From Physcomitrium patens (taxonomy: Eukaryota > Streptophyta > Bryopsida > Funariales > Funariaceae), in assembly GCF_000002425.4 (NCBI RefSeq), contig NC_037256.1, positions 14,563,153 to 14,627,152 of the forward strand: 64,000 nucleotides of DNA, read 5' to 3'. The translations under genes and the position numbers were made by a program. Shown here one piece after another: positions 21,619 to 32,205 of the stretch. Under the pieces are notes generated by a model that worked only from the letters and a program-made list of their open reading frames with translations, was not told where the DNA came from and did not search any database. Within the stretch, counting starts at the first letter, position 1. Each line of letters starts with the position of its first letter.

Positions 21619-21987
21619 TGTCAAAGACATACACTAGAAAGTGTAGAAGATTCTAGAAGGTCCTAGAGAAACTTTGTAGTTTGTAGAAGCTACTTGAGAA
21701 GTTTTCAAGCTCCTGGAAGCTGCTTCACAAGCTCCCTAGCTTGTCGAAGTTACTTAAGAAGCTTCATAACTAGTAGAAGCTGCTTGAAAAGCTTCCTAGT
21801 TTGTGAAAGCTACTTGAGAAGCTTTCTAGCTTATAGTATATATAAGAGCCGAGACTGAGGGGATCCTCAGTCTCAACAACACACCTCTTGGAACTCTAAG
21901 TCACCTCTCTAGTGTTGTTCTTGTACTCATCTGACTAATCTAGTTCTTGTCAATTCTTCTTGAGCTTCTTGTTTAGATTTCCTGTCA
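21619..21987 (+). repeat. C5 3' LTR with internal repeats and TATA box
   Basis: About 369 bp, TGTCAAAGACATACAC to TTTCCTGTCA. It starts like a C LTR but has a different body. At about 21650-21835 there are four to five imperfect copies of a 33-36 bp unit (GAAGCTGCTTGAGAAGCTTC and variants), partly self-complementary, directly upstream of the TATA box TATATATA at 21837-21844. Such a position suits enhancer-like repeats. The end at 21987 is placed where C4 sequence begins. Confidence 0.75.
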
Positions 21988-22748
21988 GTATTTTAAGTTC
22001 ATGAAAATTATATTGGATAAGGAGGCTCAATTTGTATCAAGATTTTGAAGATTCTTATTCAAGATTCTTAAGGTAGATATAAAGTTTTTTTTGGCTTTTC
22101 ATCTTTAATTTGATGGACAAACAAAACAGGAGAATTAAACTTTGGAATAGTATTTGAGGTATATTATCAAGTATCATCAAGATGATTGGACAACTCTTTT
22201 GCCATTGGCAGAGTTTACTTATAATAATTTAGTATATTCTTCTACTCAACAAATACCTTTCTTTGCTAATTATGGTTATCATCCATGACTTGATATTTTT
22301 GACTTTTTAAAAGTTGATAATCCTACGGCAAAAGATTTAATAAATCATTTGTCAAAGCTACATACAACAATAAAGATACAATTAAAAGAAGCTCAAGGAT
22401 AGTAAAAGACCAACGTGGATGCCTATCACAAGGGGCAACTATAATTCAACATAGGTGACAAGGTATGAGTACTTCATTGCTATATCAAGAAATCTTAGAC
22501 TCAAAGTAACACCAAAATAGGTTAGAATATCTTATTCATTGGCGTGGATATAATAGTAGTGAATGTATATGAGAGCCATGAAAGAATCTTACAAATGAGC
22601 AAAGAAAGTTGAAGCTTTTCATGAACGAAATCCATCAAAATCAAGATAAAGAATAACAAATCTTTACTATAAAAGAAACAAGATTAAAGAAAGGTAACAT
22701 TTCTTCTATCTTTCTTTGTAGCTTGTGTGTATTTGTGACCTTAAGGAA
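21988..22748 (+). pseudogene. C4 integrase end and chromodomain
   Basis: A 5'-truncated chromovirus. It starts inside the integrase (block matching C2 from about 35610: TQFVSRF, then FHPQTDGQT) and runs through the C-terminal region. A short deletion then joins it to the chromodomain at about 22487-22645 (LIHWRGY box, then SSEC). The polyprotein stop is TAA 22647-22649. Stops are frequent. The left end abuts the C5 LTR, so C5 had probably inserted into C4. Confidence 0.8.
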
Positions 22749-23171
22749 ATAGAGAATTAACAACTAGTAGATTCAACTCAAGAGCTTTCATTTGCAGACT
22801 TACTAGATGAGACATTTTGATAGTTACAACCTTCAAGACAACAAAATCAAAATAAAGATTTTCAAGATTGACATGTCTTTCCTCAAATACATGGCAAGAT
22901 ACAATGTATTTGGTATCACAACCTTAGAAGAGACTCTTGTTGTTTGGTGATTTTATTAGAAGTAGGAATAATTCCTAACGTTGTTCGAAATATTTTATTT
23001 GAAGGAAGTTATAAAGGACTCAACAACCACCAAATAGTAGGATAGTCTTCTCATTCTAATATGACACACTATCGATGGTTGAGAGGACCTATTAACCATC
23101 CTCAAAGAGAGCAAAGATTTGAGTATGTGACAAATCTAATTCACTACATTTTGGACTTCTTCAACATATGA
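22749..23171 (+). pseudogene. Extra 3' reading frame of C4
   Basis: Same extra frame as in C1 and C2, exactly 423 nt (141 codons with stop) and with no insertion or deletion relative to C2. The start codon has decayed from ATG to ATA. Conserved pieces: LVDSTQELSFADLLDET, IQCIWYHNLRRDSCCLV, YRWLRGPINHPQREQRFEY, ILDFFNI then TGA. Internal stops are few and fit C-to-T or G-to-A changes. It lies 99 nt after the polyprotein stop and about 40 nt before the 3' LTR. Function unknown. Confidence 0.78.
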
Positions 23172-23212
23172 AGATCACTCCTCATAGAACTTGTATCTAA
23201 AAGGGAAGGTTA

Positions 23213-23759
23213 TATCACAAATTAATAAATTTACTTCAATAATTACTTATATAATTAAATAAAAGTAAGTAAATATAAATTAATTTCATAGTCTTTTAGT
23301 GAAGCTTTTTAGAAGCTTCATAGACATGGTTTTGACTTTAGATGTATTTATAGGTTGAAAATTTAGCCAACAAATTAATCATGTATTGGTAGCTTGTGGA
23401 ACAAGCTAACTATACATAGTAGCTTGTGAAACAAGTTAATCATGTGGTGCATATATAGATAACTTGCCTTGTAAGTTAAAACATGTGGCTAGCAAAGTCA
23501 ACATGTCTTGGAGGTCTTATAAGACATCACCACATAGTTCCTAATTAAGAGTATATATAGGGGCAAGAGTGAAGCCTTTTTCAATCTTGTCAATGCCGTT
23601 CTAGTCCTTAGTCTTATTTCAAGACTTTCTAGTTTTCTTGTTTTTGGCAATAGCCAGTCTAATTAATATTACATTACCTTTTGAATGACTTTCTAGTTTT
23701 CTTCAGTGACACAAGAGTGTATTAAAGATTCTCTTTCTTTGAGATTCATGTCCCTGACA
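23213..23759 (+). repeat. C4 3' LTR
   Basis: About 547 bp, TATCACAAATTAATAA (TG decayed to TA) to GTCCCTGACA, alignable with the C1 and C2 LTRs over its length, including the TATATATAGGGGCAAGAGTGAAG promoter region near 23555. It is preceded by the purine tract AAAAGGGAAGG. Its right neighbour is W2 LTR sequence. Confidence 0.88.
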
Positions 23760-24327
23760 TAGGAATTGCTTTAGGATTTGATTTAGATTTAGAATTAGGA
23801 TTTTGAGTTGATTTAAGGTTTGGTTAGGATTAAGATTTGATTAAGATTAGGATTTGATTAGGATTTGATAAAAATTTGACTAAGATTAATTAGGGCTTAT
23901 TTAAGATTTGATTAGAATTTGATTAGAATTAGAATTTGGATAAGTTTTAGATTTTGGTTAGGATTAGGATTTGATTAGGATTAGGATTTGGTTAGGATTA
24001 GGATTTGGTTAGAATTAGAATTTGGTTTGATTTAAGATTTGATTTGATTTAGGATTTGATTTGGATTTCTTTAAGATTTCTTTAAGTTTCTTTAGGATTT
24101 CTTTGAATTTCTTTTATAATTTATTTTAAAAATAAAAAATAATAAAATAATAAAATAAAATAAAATATAATAATTGGACTTAATTGATATTTGATTATGG
24201 TTGTTAAGCTTCTATAGCAGTTTATATATGATTTTATTAAAGTAGTTAGGACTTATTACAAATTATTTTTATCCTCTACAATAAGGTGCCTAGCGCATTC
24301 TCAAGGAAGATTTCATATAATACGACA
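23760..24327 (+). repeat. W2 5' LTR, truncated
   Basis: Last 568 bp of the W2 5' LTR. The start TAGGAATTGCTTTAGG matches the 3' LTR at about 38668, so roughly the first 1 kb is missing. It contains the TTAGGATTTG-type array, an A-rich stretch near 24120 and the 3' box near 24277-24305. It ends AATACGACA, followed by TAAG. Confidence 0.85.
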
Positions 24328-24331
24328 TAAG

Positions 24332-24351
24332 TGGTAGATCCAACATGAAAA
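24332..24351 (+). promoter_or_regulatory. W2 primer binding site, decayed tRNA-Trp
   Basis: TGGTAGATCCAACATGAAAA, four bases after the LTR end as in W1. The changes against the W1 site (AACCCGACG to GATCCAACA) are mostly transitions. Confidence 0.7.
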
Positions 24352-24397
24352 CTTGACGTGGTAGGTGTTGGAGTTTGTTTATTTTTATTTTTATTTT

Positions 24398-26700
24398 ATA
24401 GAAGAGAAGAATAAGAGTTTTGAAGGAGCTTTGGAAGGAGCTTCAAGTAAAGCTTCTAGTGGAGTTTCTTCTAAAGGACAAGGTATGTACATGAATCCAT
24501 CCGTTGCTAGTATGTTTCAAGCCTTTTCATTATTTATGTAGCAATAGTAAAGTAATAATTGCAAAGAAGCTTTGGCAACCAAAGTATTGCAAGCAATATT
24601 CAATAAAATTAATCAATTTGATGGAAGAGATATTTTTAAATATTTAAGATGTTATATATGAGAAATGGAATTAAATCAAGTTTTTGAGAAGAAGATAATT
24701 GAACTATTTGGACTTGCCATAATATCAAAAATAAGAGAATATGTTTCATCAATTATAAAGCATTATGGAAATTCATAAGAGACTTTTTCACATGCATTAA
24801 GAGACGAAGATTTTTTGGATGATACCGATCATATTACTAAAAAAGTATTTCTAGAATGGATTGAGTGGCCTAGTAAGAATTTACAAGCAATAAAGCTATT
24901 AAGAGAATTTGAAAGGCAATATTCTCAATTGTCAAAGATGGAAAAATTGACATTGGAGCTGAACAAGATTGAATTATTTCTTTAAACTGCTAATGGAAAA
25001 TTAAAAGAAAAATTGAAATTGCTTCTTGAAGACAAAGAAGAAGACGAAGGATTGATAAAAAAGTAGAAAAATGTTGAAGATGCAAAGGGATTGTTTGTAA
25101 AACAAGAAAGGAGAAATGATAGGATTAATATTTCAAGAGTAGTAAAAGCACTTAAATTCCAAGTACATACAACATGACCAACAATGCATACTATTCAACC
25201 TCCAACATCTTTACCAAAGATAGAAGATATGAGAATTGAAGAAATCATACGTGGGATGCGGGATCTTTAAATGAAATTGGCAAAACTTGAAAAAAAGACT
25301 TTTACAAATAATTTGAAGAGTGTTTTTAAGTAAGGATATTTACAAAGATGCATTTGATGTAATGATGCTTCTCATATTAGGAAGGATTGTAATAAATTTA
25401 ATAATATGGTGCAGCAAGAGATTATTTACTGAAAAGATGGAAAGATAGCATTAAAGGATACAAAGGATCTTTTTAAAACCAATTTTGGTAAGGAATGTAT
25501 GAGAGTATTGATTCAAGACTATATAATAAAATATAGAGTAACAACATAAGATAGTATAAGTTATAGTGCCAAGGTAGATGATGACTTTGATGGATGTATA
25601 GAAACAAGTGGATTTTGGACTTCTACCATTTCTATGATGTAAAAAGGAAAAATGCCTCGAAAAGCATTATTAAAAATTACAGCTATAATACAAGGTACAA
25701 TAAGCTAGGAAGATCCTGTAGAAGCTCTTTCAGTTCATATATAAATTGCTAAGAGTCAGCTTGAAGCTTTGATAGAAAAAAAGAGAAGAGGAAATTTTGA
25801 TGATACAAGAGAAGGAAATTCTTCTAAGAGGCAAACTCGAGGAGATAAGGCTCATGAAGTAGCTTCACAAGAATTGCTTATAAAAGATATTTCAACAACA
25901 TTGAAAGAAAAAAATAAAAGAGACAAAAAATAAAGATAAATCAATAGCTTATAAGCTATTTTTTGATATTGAAGCAGCAATAGATTTAAAGGGAGTGTTG
26001 AAAGAATATGTATCAAATGCCAAAGTAGAATTCACATTGAAAGAGATTTTGAGAATTACAAAGAAGGAGTTTCACGATGTTATCATTGATAGTATTAAAA
26101 AGAAGAGATAATTAATGGACGAAGCTAGGATGAGTCATGCTATTGATGCAAGATAATATAAGGATGAAGAAAAAAGTGATTAAGGTTACAAGTAATCAAT
26201 AAATGAGAAGAATGGTTATAATCAATAATTATATTTTGAAGAATATAGTGATAAGTAAATACAAACTTCAAGCCATTATACTCAAAAGTATTGAGCAAGA
26301 GCAACTACAAAAGTATTGGTAAAGGTAGGTGATATAAAAAAATTGATTTTGGTTTAATTGACCATGGTTCTGAAATAAATCTTATATCAAGAGATCTTGA
26401 TAAGAAGTAGAGGTGGCCAATTAATATAAAATATGGATAGACAATACAAGTGGCTAATAATATATGAGGTAAATTATATGGAGCTTATCTAGATATTAAA
26501 ATCTGGATTTGGGATATTACAACAGAACAATATTTTTTTGTTCAAGATACAACATCATATCCATTGATTTTAGCACAACCTTATATTACAGCAATACGGA
26601 TAGGAATAAATGTTTTTGATGATGGTTCAGCTTATGCATGAATATAAAGTGAAGATAGAAGAAAAGTGGTACAATTTCTAATCATGCCTCTTAATCATAA
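24398..26700 (+). pseudogene. W2 gag-protease (heavily decayed)
   Basis: Counterpart of W1 1063-3128 plus 9264-9480. The start codon is ATA where W1 has ATG. Gag matches at about 24665-25160, the zinc knuckle region at about 25345-25390, the conserved linker (LKEI, then KKEFHDV) at about 26035-26090, and the protease motif IDHGSEINLIS at about 26365. The frame carries on directly across the K1 insertion point (VANN, stop, GKLYGAYLDIKIW, about 26450-26500), proving that the site is empty here. Dozens of stops; no product possible. Confidence 0.78.
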
Positions 26701-28345
26701 ACAAAATTGAGATAGGTTGAGAAAAAAGCTATTACCAAGAATTATTAAGGAATTTAAGGATTTTAGAGAAGTACCATTATAAAACAAGATTATGGAGGTA
26801 CAGAAGAAGAAGTACTCTTGTAAGATATAGGTGCCTTTGATACAAGTTTTATTGATATTTTTGAAAATGGAAGTATTATTTATAAAAAATTTGAAGATTT
26901 AAAAAAAAATAAAAGGAAAAAAATTTATAATATTAAAAGAAAATTATATAGATTAAGAACTTTAGAAAAAAATGAGAAGATTTTAGGGATTTATGAAGAA
27001 AATAGATTAGAAGATTCTTTGGAATTAATTACATCTATTAGATTAAGAAATGATGATAAGTTTGTAGAAATATATTCAAAGGATGTTTATACTATTCTTA
27101 AATATTTTTAAGAGCCAGAAGTTATTGTAGAGACAAAATATAAAACAATAGACAAGAAGGTAAAACCTACTACTGGACCTTTACTATAAGATTTTATAGA
27201 ATAAATAGAAGAAGTATCAAAAAAAAAAAATTTAAGAGATCTATAGAATATTGAACATCAATTTACAAAGGAGACTTTTGGAGAATTGAAGATTAGATGT
27301 GATGGTTCTTTGTTACTAATAAAGATTGAATATTTTAAAAAAATGCTTAAAAAATAAGGTAAATTATTTGCTTTTAGACCTCATGAAATAAGATGTATAG
27401 ATCTTAATATTATTGCTCTTATAGTTATCTTCATAATATCGCATGTGTCTTAGAACTTAAGGCCAATTTCTATGCCAAGACAGATTTATCTAAATTTGAA
27501 GAATTATTGAAAGAAAAAATACAAATGAAGATTTTAGAGCCTTTTTTTATTCTATATTCTAGTCGTTGATTTACAGGGCCTAAGAAAAATAGATCATTAT
27601 GCTTTATTCAAGATATACAGCCAATAAATATAGTAACTATTAGAAATGCAAGTATAGGATCTTTAGTAGATGAGTTTATAGAAGCATTTGTAGATAGAAC
27701 AATTTATTAAATGGATAATTTATATTTGAGTTATGACCAATTTAACTTGGACATGGAAGTAGAGATTTAACAACAATAAGAATGCTACTTGGTCTACTTA
27801 AAATATATACTCTTCTTTAAGGTGCTACTAACTCAGATGCACATATGATAAATCATATGAACAAGGTATTGAAGGACTTTATTCTTAAAAAAATTATACA
27901 TTTTCTAAATAATATTTCTATTAAAGAATATAAAGAATAAAAGAAAAAAAATGAGACCTTAGATGAGAGGAGGTATCGTAAGTATATTGTTGATCATATA
28001 TAAGACTTGAAGAAGAAGATTTTAATTTGACTTGAAGAAGTTCATCTTACACTTTTAAAAGTAAAATCTATATTTGGAATATAAGAAGTTATCATTATTG
28101 GACACTTGTATGGATTTTATAGAAGAAAACTAGATCCAAGTAAAGTTGATGCAATTGGAAGGATGAAAGATATATGTGATTCTTTAACAGAAGTACATAG
28201 GTTTCTAGGAGCTTGTATATTTCATCATATTTGGATTCCTCATTATGTTCATATAGCAGATTCATTGTATAAATTATTACGTAAAGGTTGTAAATTTAAA
28301 TGGAAAAAAATACATATTGAAGTAATGTAAAAACTAAAGGTATTA
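26701..28345 (+). pseudogene. W2 reverse transcriptase
   Basis: RT entry at about 27430-27600 and RT core at about 27600-28010. It shows the empty site of the W solo LTR found in W1. The catalytic box at 27902-27913 reads FLNN, where W1 still has FLDD, so both metal-binding Asp are gone. The RT connection at about 28080-28330 is open (28106-28330: KLDPSKVDAIGRMKDIC, VHRFLGACIFHHIWIPHY). Confidence 0.8.
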
Positions 28346-28348
28346 TTA

Positions 28349-28800
28349 TTGACACCTCTAATATTAAGAAGAATTGATTATGAGTATAATAGACAAGTAA
28401 TACTTACTCTGGATATGAATCAGATTACTATTGGATGGGCTATGGATCAAGATGATTCAAGTGGAAACATATTTGCAGTTCAATTTAGAACTAAAGTTTT
28501 AAGTACTTATCAATGTACATATTTGCAAGTTAACACAAAATTATGGGGAGTTGTTTCAGCTATGAAAGCTGAAAAGGATGATTTGATTGGTATTATTGTA
28601 CTAATTGAAACAGATTTTTTGCCATTACTTGGAATGATTACTAATTGTTCAACATTGGATATTACAATGTTAAGATGGATTACTTATGTTGAATCATTTT
28701 CTCTAAATTTTAAGCATATTACTGGAAAAGATGATTTTGTAGCAAACATGTTATCTTGAGCAAGATATGAAAGAGAAGATGAGATAGTTGAAGACATTGA
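28349..28800 (+). pseudogene. W2 RNase H
   Basis: Open piece 28349-28759: LRRIDYEYNRQVILTLDM, GWAMDQDDSSGN, YLQVNTKLWGVVSAMKAEK, KHITGKDDFVANMLS. This is the RNase H of the W family and matches W1 13000-13400. It is one of the better-preserved parts of W2. Confidence 0.85.
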
Positions 28801-29868
28801 TAATGTTGGAATAATCAAATCTCTATTCAATATCAAATCTTAATAAAAAAGATAAAATATTACAAATGAGATATTTGGTCTTGGCTCATAAAGATTTATT
28901 GAACCAAGTAGAAGGCAGGGCACTAAGAACAAAATCCACAAAAAAAATTTATAGATTTTTACTTAAGGATGTCATTTGTCGCTATGGATGTGTAAAAAAG
29001 ATCACTACAAATCATGGAAAATTAGATACACATGAAGCTGAAGAGTTTTTTAAGAAATATGGAATTAAATTGTCATTAACTACTGCTTATAATCTAGAAG
29101 AGAATGCAAAGAATGAACGTGGATATCTATTAATTATAAAAGCCTTAATTTTAATTGTGGAAGAGTGAGAGAATGGCTTATTCTAGAAAAGCTTATTGTG
29201 GAAAAGCTTATTGTGGAAGAGTGAGAGAATAGCTTCGACTTCTACCTTATGCATTATGGGTTGGTCAAACAACTCATAGTTCAATGATAGGATATATGCC
29301 AGTAGAACTTATAATAGATCAAAAATTAATTATGCTAATTGAAGAACATGTGCCAACTTGGAGTATTCTACTATAAAAAGTTGAATTAACAAGAGATGAA
29401 TTGTTAGCTATTAGAATTTGGTAACTTAAACAAAGATTGGAGGATGTAGAACTAACATTAGAAAGGTTACAAAAAGCAAGCTTAGGAAATAAGACTCAAT
29501 TTGATAAGCAACATTGATTGAGGCCTAGAGCAATTTAAGAAGATAATTGAGTACTTGTTTATGACAAAAGTCTCGAAAACCAACATAGTGCTTTGCAAAA
29601 GTTTTTAAAATGTTGATTTGGACCATATGTAGTAATAACTATTCATGATAATGTAACTTATTCATTACGAGAGCTAGATAGAACAAGGTTAAAAATACTA
29701 ATTGTAGGGAAGCGATTGAAGATATTCAAACAAAGACAGACATGAATAAATATAGAAGACCTTATTGACAACATAAATCTTTTAAGATAAAAAGATGAAC
29801 TTGACTTAAATAGTAAAAATGATGAAGAAGACTTAAATGAAGATGTAGACAACATAATATGAATCAAA
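28801..29868 (+). pseudogene. W2 integrase
   Basis: Integrase core with DVICRYGCVKKITTNHGKLD and YGIKLSLTTAYN at 28866-29130, where W1 is already cut. A short duplication (AGCTTATTGTGGAAGAG, two to three copies) sits at 29160-29235. The C-terminal part reads LPYALWVGQTTHSSMIGY near 29250, a helical region near 29400-29500, and FGPYVV (GPY/F module) near 29610. An acidic tail leads to 29868, where C2 interrupts. N-terminal zinc finger not clearly seen. Confidence 0.78.
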
Positions 29869-29873
29869 CAATG

Positions 29874-30434
29874 TGTCACGGACATACTCATGTAAGCTAG
29901 TAATTACATATACAAATAGATAGAAGTAAGTAAAAGTACGTAAAAGTAAGTTAATTCTATAGTATTTAATATAGTAGCTTCCTAGAAGCTTCATAGACGT
30001 TGCTTTGACTTCATAGGTGTCTTTAATTGACTTTTTAGATTAGAAACGTCGTCAACAAGTTGGCTATGTACCATACATATTGTTAACTTGAAGATCAAGC
30101 TAACTATGTGGCCCACACGTAGAAAAACTTGCCTTGTAAGTCAAGGCATGTGTTCTACAAAGTCAACACATATTGGAGGTCCTATAGAACGTCGCCAAGT
30201 AGCCCCTAGTTAGATAGTATATATAGAAACAAGAATGAAGCCCTCTTCACTCTTGTCAACTCCTTTCTTGCTTCTAGTCTAGCTTCAAGGGTCTCTAGTT
30301 TTCTTGTCTTTTGGCAATAGCCATTCTAGTTCCTCTTTCAATATACATACTTATTTATTTATATTTTTTTACCTTTCTTTGAGTGAAGGCTCACTTGTTT
30401 GGATTATTTTTTCATCAAGTTCTTGTCCTTGACA
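29874..30434 (+). repeat. C2 5' LTR with TATA box
   Basis: 561 bp, TGTCACGGACATACTC to GTCCTTGACA, with intact TG...CA ends. TATATATA at 30218-30225 is the likely core promoter. It is 9 bp longer than the C1 LTR, with a different last 120 bp (TTCAATATACATACTTATTT region), so C1 and C2 are distinct subfamilies. Confidence 0.95.
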
Positions 30435-30645
30435 GATTGATAAGAGTACACCTAGAATATCGGAGCTTTATCTAATCTTGATTAAGAGTGGATTACCCCA
30501 TTTTCTTGATAAGATATAAGCATATTAGAAGTTGCGGATTACCCTCTTTTAAACTGATATTATCCTTAGTATTTTCTTTGTTCTCAAGTCCTCTCTTCTA
30601 TTTGTCTTGAGCAATATTAGACATCTTTCTTTTCTAAGTGTTATC
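30435..30645 (+). other. C2 leader
   Basis: About 210 bp from LTR to gag ATG. The first bases (ATTGATAAGAGTAC) take the place of the primer site but are too changed for a firm tRNA assignment. GTGGATTACCCC is shared with the C1 leader. Confidence 0.5.
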
Positions 30646-31649
30646 ATGGCAGTACTTGTTGAAATGAAGAATGCAATGGCACAAATACAAGAGCAATTGA
30701 GGGAGTTAATGCTCACGATGCATCAACTCAATTTACCACCACAAGGAGCAACAAAATTGATCGGAAGTGAAGATATAGAAATAGTTGGAGCTGCTTCAAC
30801 ATCTGCACCAAACCATGTCCTTTTTCTTATGGTGGAACGCTCGTCCAGTGTTAGAGAACCAAGAATTGCCCTACCCGAGAAGTTTGATGGCACCAGATCC
30901 AAGTTTCGAGGATTTATCAATCAAGTGCAACTTGTGATTGAACTTCAACCCCAAAGCTATCCAACTCCAGGATCGCAAGTTAGATTCATTGGTACGCTTC
31001 TTTCAGGTTCAACACTATTGTGGTTTTCATCTTTTCTTGAACGACAAGATTCAATATTGAATAATCTAGAGGCTTTTCTGGTGGAGTTTCGATCCATGTA
31101 TGGAGAACATGATGTAATTCATGTTGCAACCAATAAGATCTGTATTTTATGACAAGGCAATTAATCAGTAACGTTGTATGCTTCATAATTTTAACAACTT
31201 ACAACTGATATCAAGTGGGATGATACTGCACTTATTAGCCAATTTCTCTATGGATTACAATATGAGGTAAAAAAATTAATGCTCAACTTACCTGATCCTC
31301 AAACATTGAGTCAAGCAATTGACTTTGCTATGAAGTGCGACAATCACCTTTTTGAATTTCGATCTGAGAACCGTACAAGTGGACCTCAACATTACTATAA
31401 TTCAATGGCAATACCAACACCTCTTTGACACATACATTCGGAAGTAGAGGATATGCAAATTGATGCAGTACGTTTCAAACCTCTTATTGGGCAAGAAAAG
31501 ACTCGTCATCGTCAAAAAGGATTAAGTTTATATTGTGGAGAACCAAAACACACTGCTCAACATTGTCCAAAGAAACGACGCAATCACAAAATGAGGAGTA
31601 TGGCTGTGAAAGAAGACAATATTTCAGAAAACGAGTTTGTCCAGCTACA
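30646..31649 (+). pseudogene. C2 gag
   Basis: Capsid-nucleocapsid. ATG 30646 opens a coiled-coil-like start (MAVLVEMKNAMAQIQEQL), then the capsid core (IALPEKFDGTRSKFRGFI, TLLSGSTLLWFSSFLE) to a TGA at 31150 that was probably CGA. Capsid remains continue (KWDDTALISQFLYGL near 31215). The zinc knuckle near 31527-31570 reads Ser-Leu-Tyr-Cys-x4-His-x4-Cys, so the first Cys has become Ser; C1 still has it. TAG at 31651 ends the piece, probably from CAG or CAA. Confidence 0.85.
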
Positions 31650-32205
31650 ATAGGGACCGTGCGGCTGGAACCTTACACAACATCTAGTAAGGGTCTTATT
31701 CTCTCCTCAGAGCCCTCTCCTTGTTTTACATTAAATATTATTTTAGGACCTAAACATTACAAAGTCTCTGTCTTGTTAGATTCGGGAGCCTCAGCGTGTT
31801 TTTTAGATGAAGAATTTACTAAAAGACATAGCATATCTTTAGTAAAGAAAACTAAACCTGTTCATGTAGAAGTCATAGATGGTCGTCTATTGTCTTCTGG
31901 AGATATTACTCATGAAATCCTTCCTACAGAAGTAATAATCAATGGTCATAATAGTTTTGTAGTATTTAATATCATTAGATCTCTCTCTAATCCAATTATT
32001 TTAGATTTATCGTGGTTAGAAAAATACAACCCTCAAATAGATTGGATTTTCCGAATTCTTAGTTTCTCTAAAAGTACATCTAACAGTGTAGTTATTCAAG
32101 TAGAGAGTCATAAGTCCAGTTCAATTAAATCCGTATTTATAGGTGTAAAAGCTTTTTTGCATGCTGCTATGAAAGAATCACCATATATTATTTATACCAC
32201 ACTTT
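31650..32205 (+). pseudogene. C2 protease and linker
   Basis: Aspartic protease, VLLDSGASACFLDEEF at about 31771-31818, followed by VEVIDGRLLSSGDITHEI and ILDLSWLEKYNPQIDWI. It is open and complete, and it shows what C1 lost in its 155-bp deletion. It lies in the same long frame as the RT N-terminus (31533-32705, of which the first ~100 nt are in a shadow frame). Confidence 0.9.
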
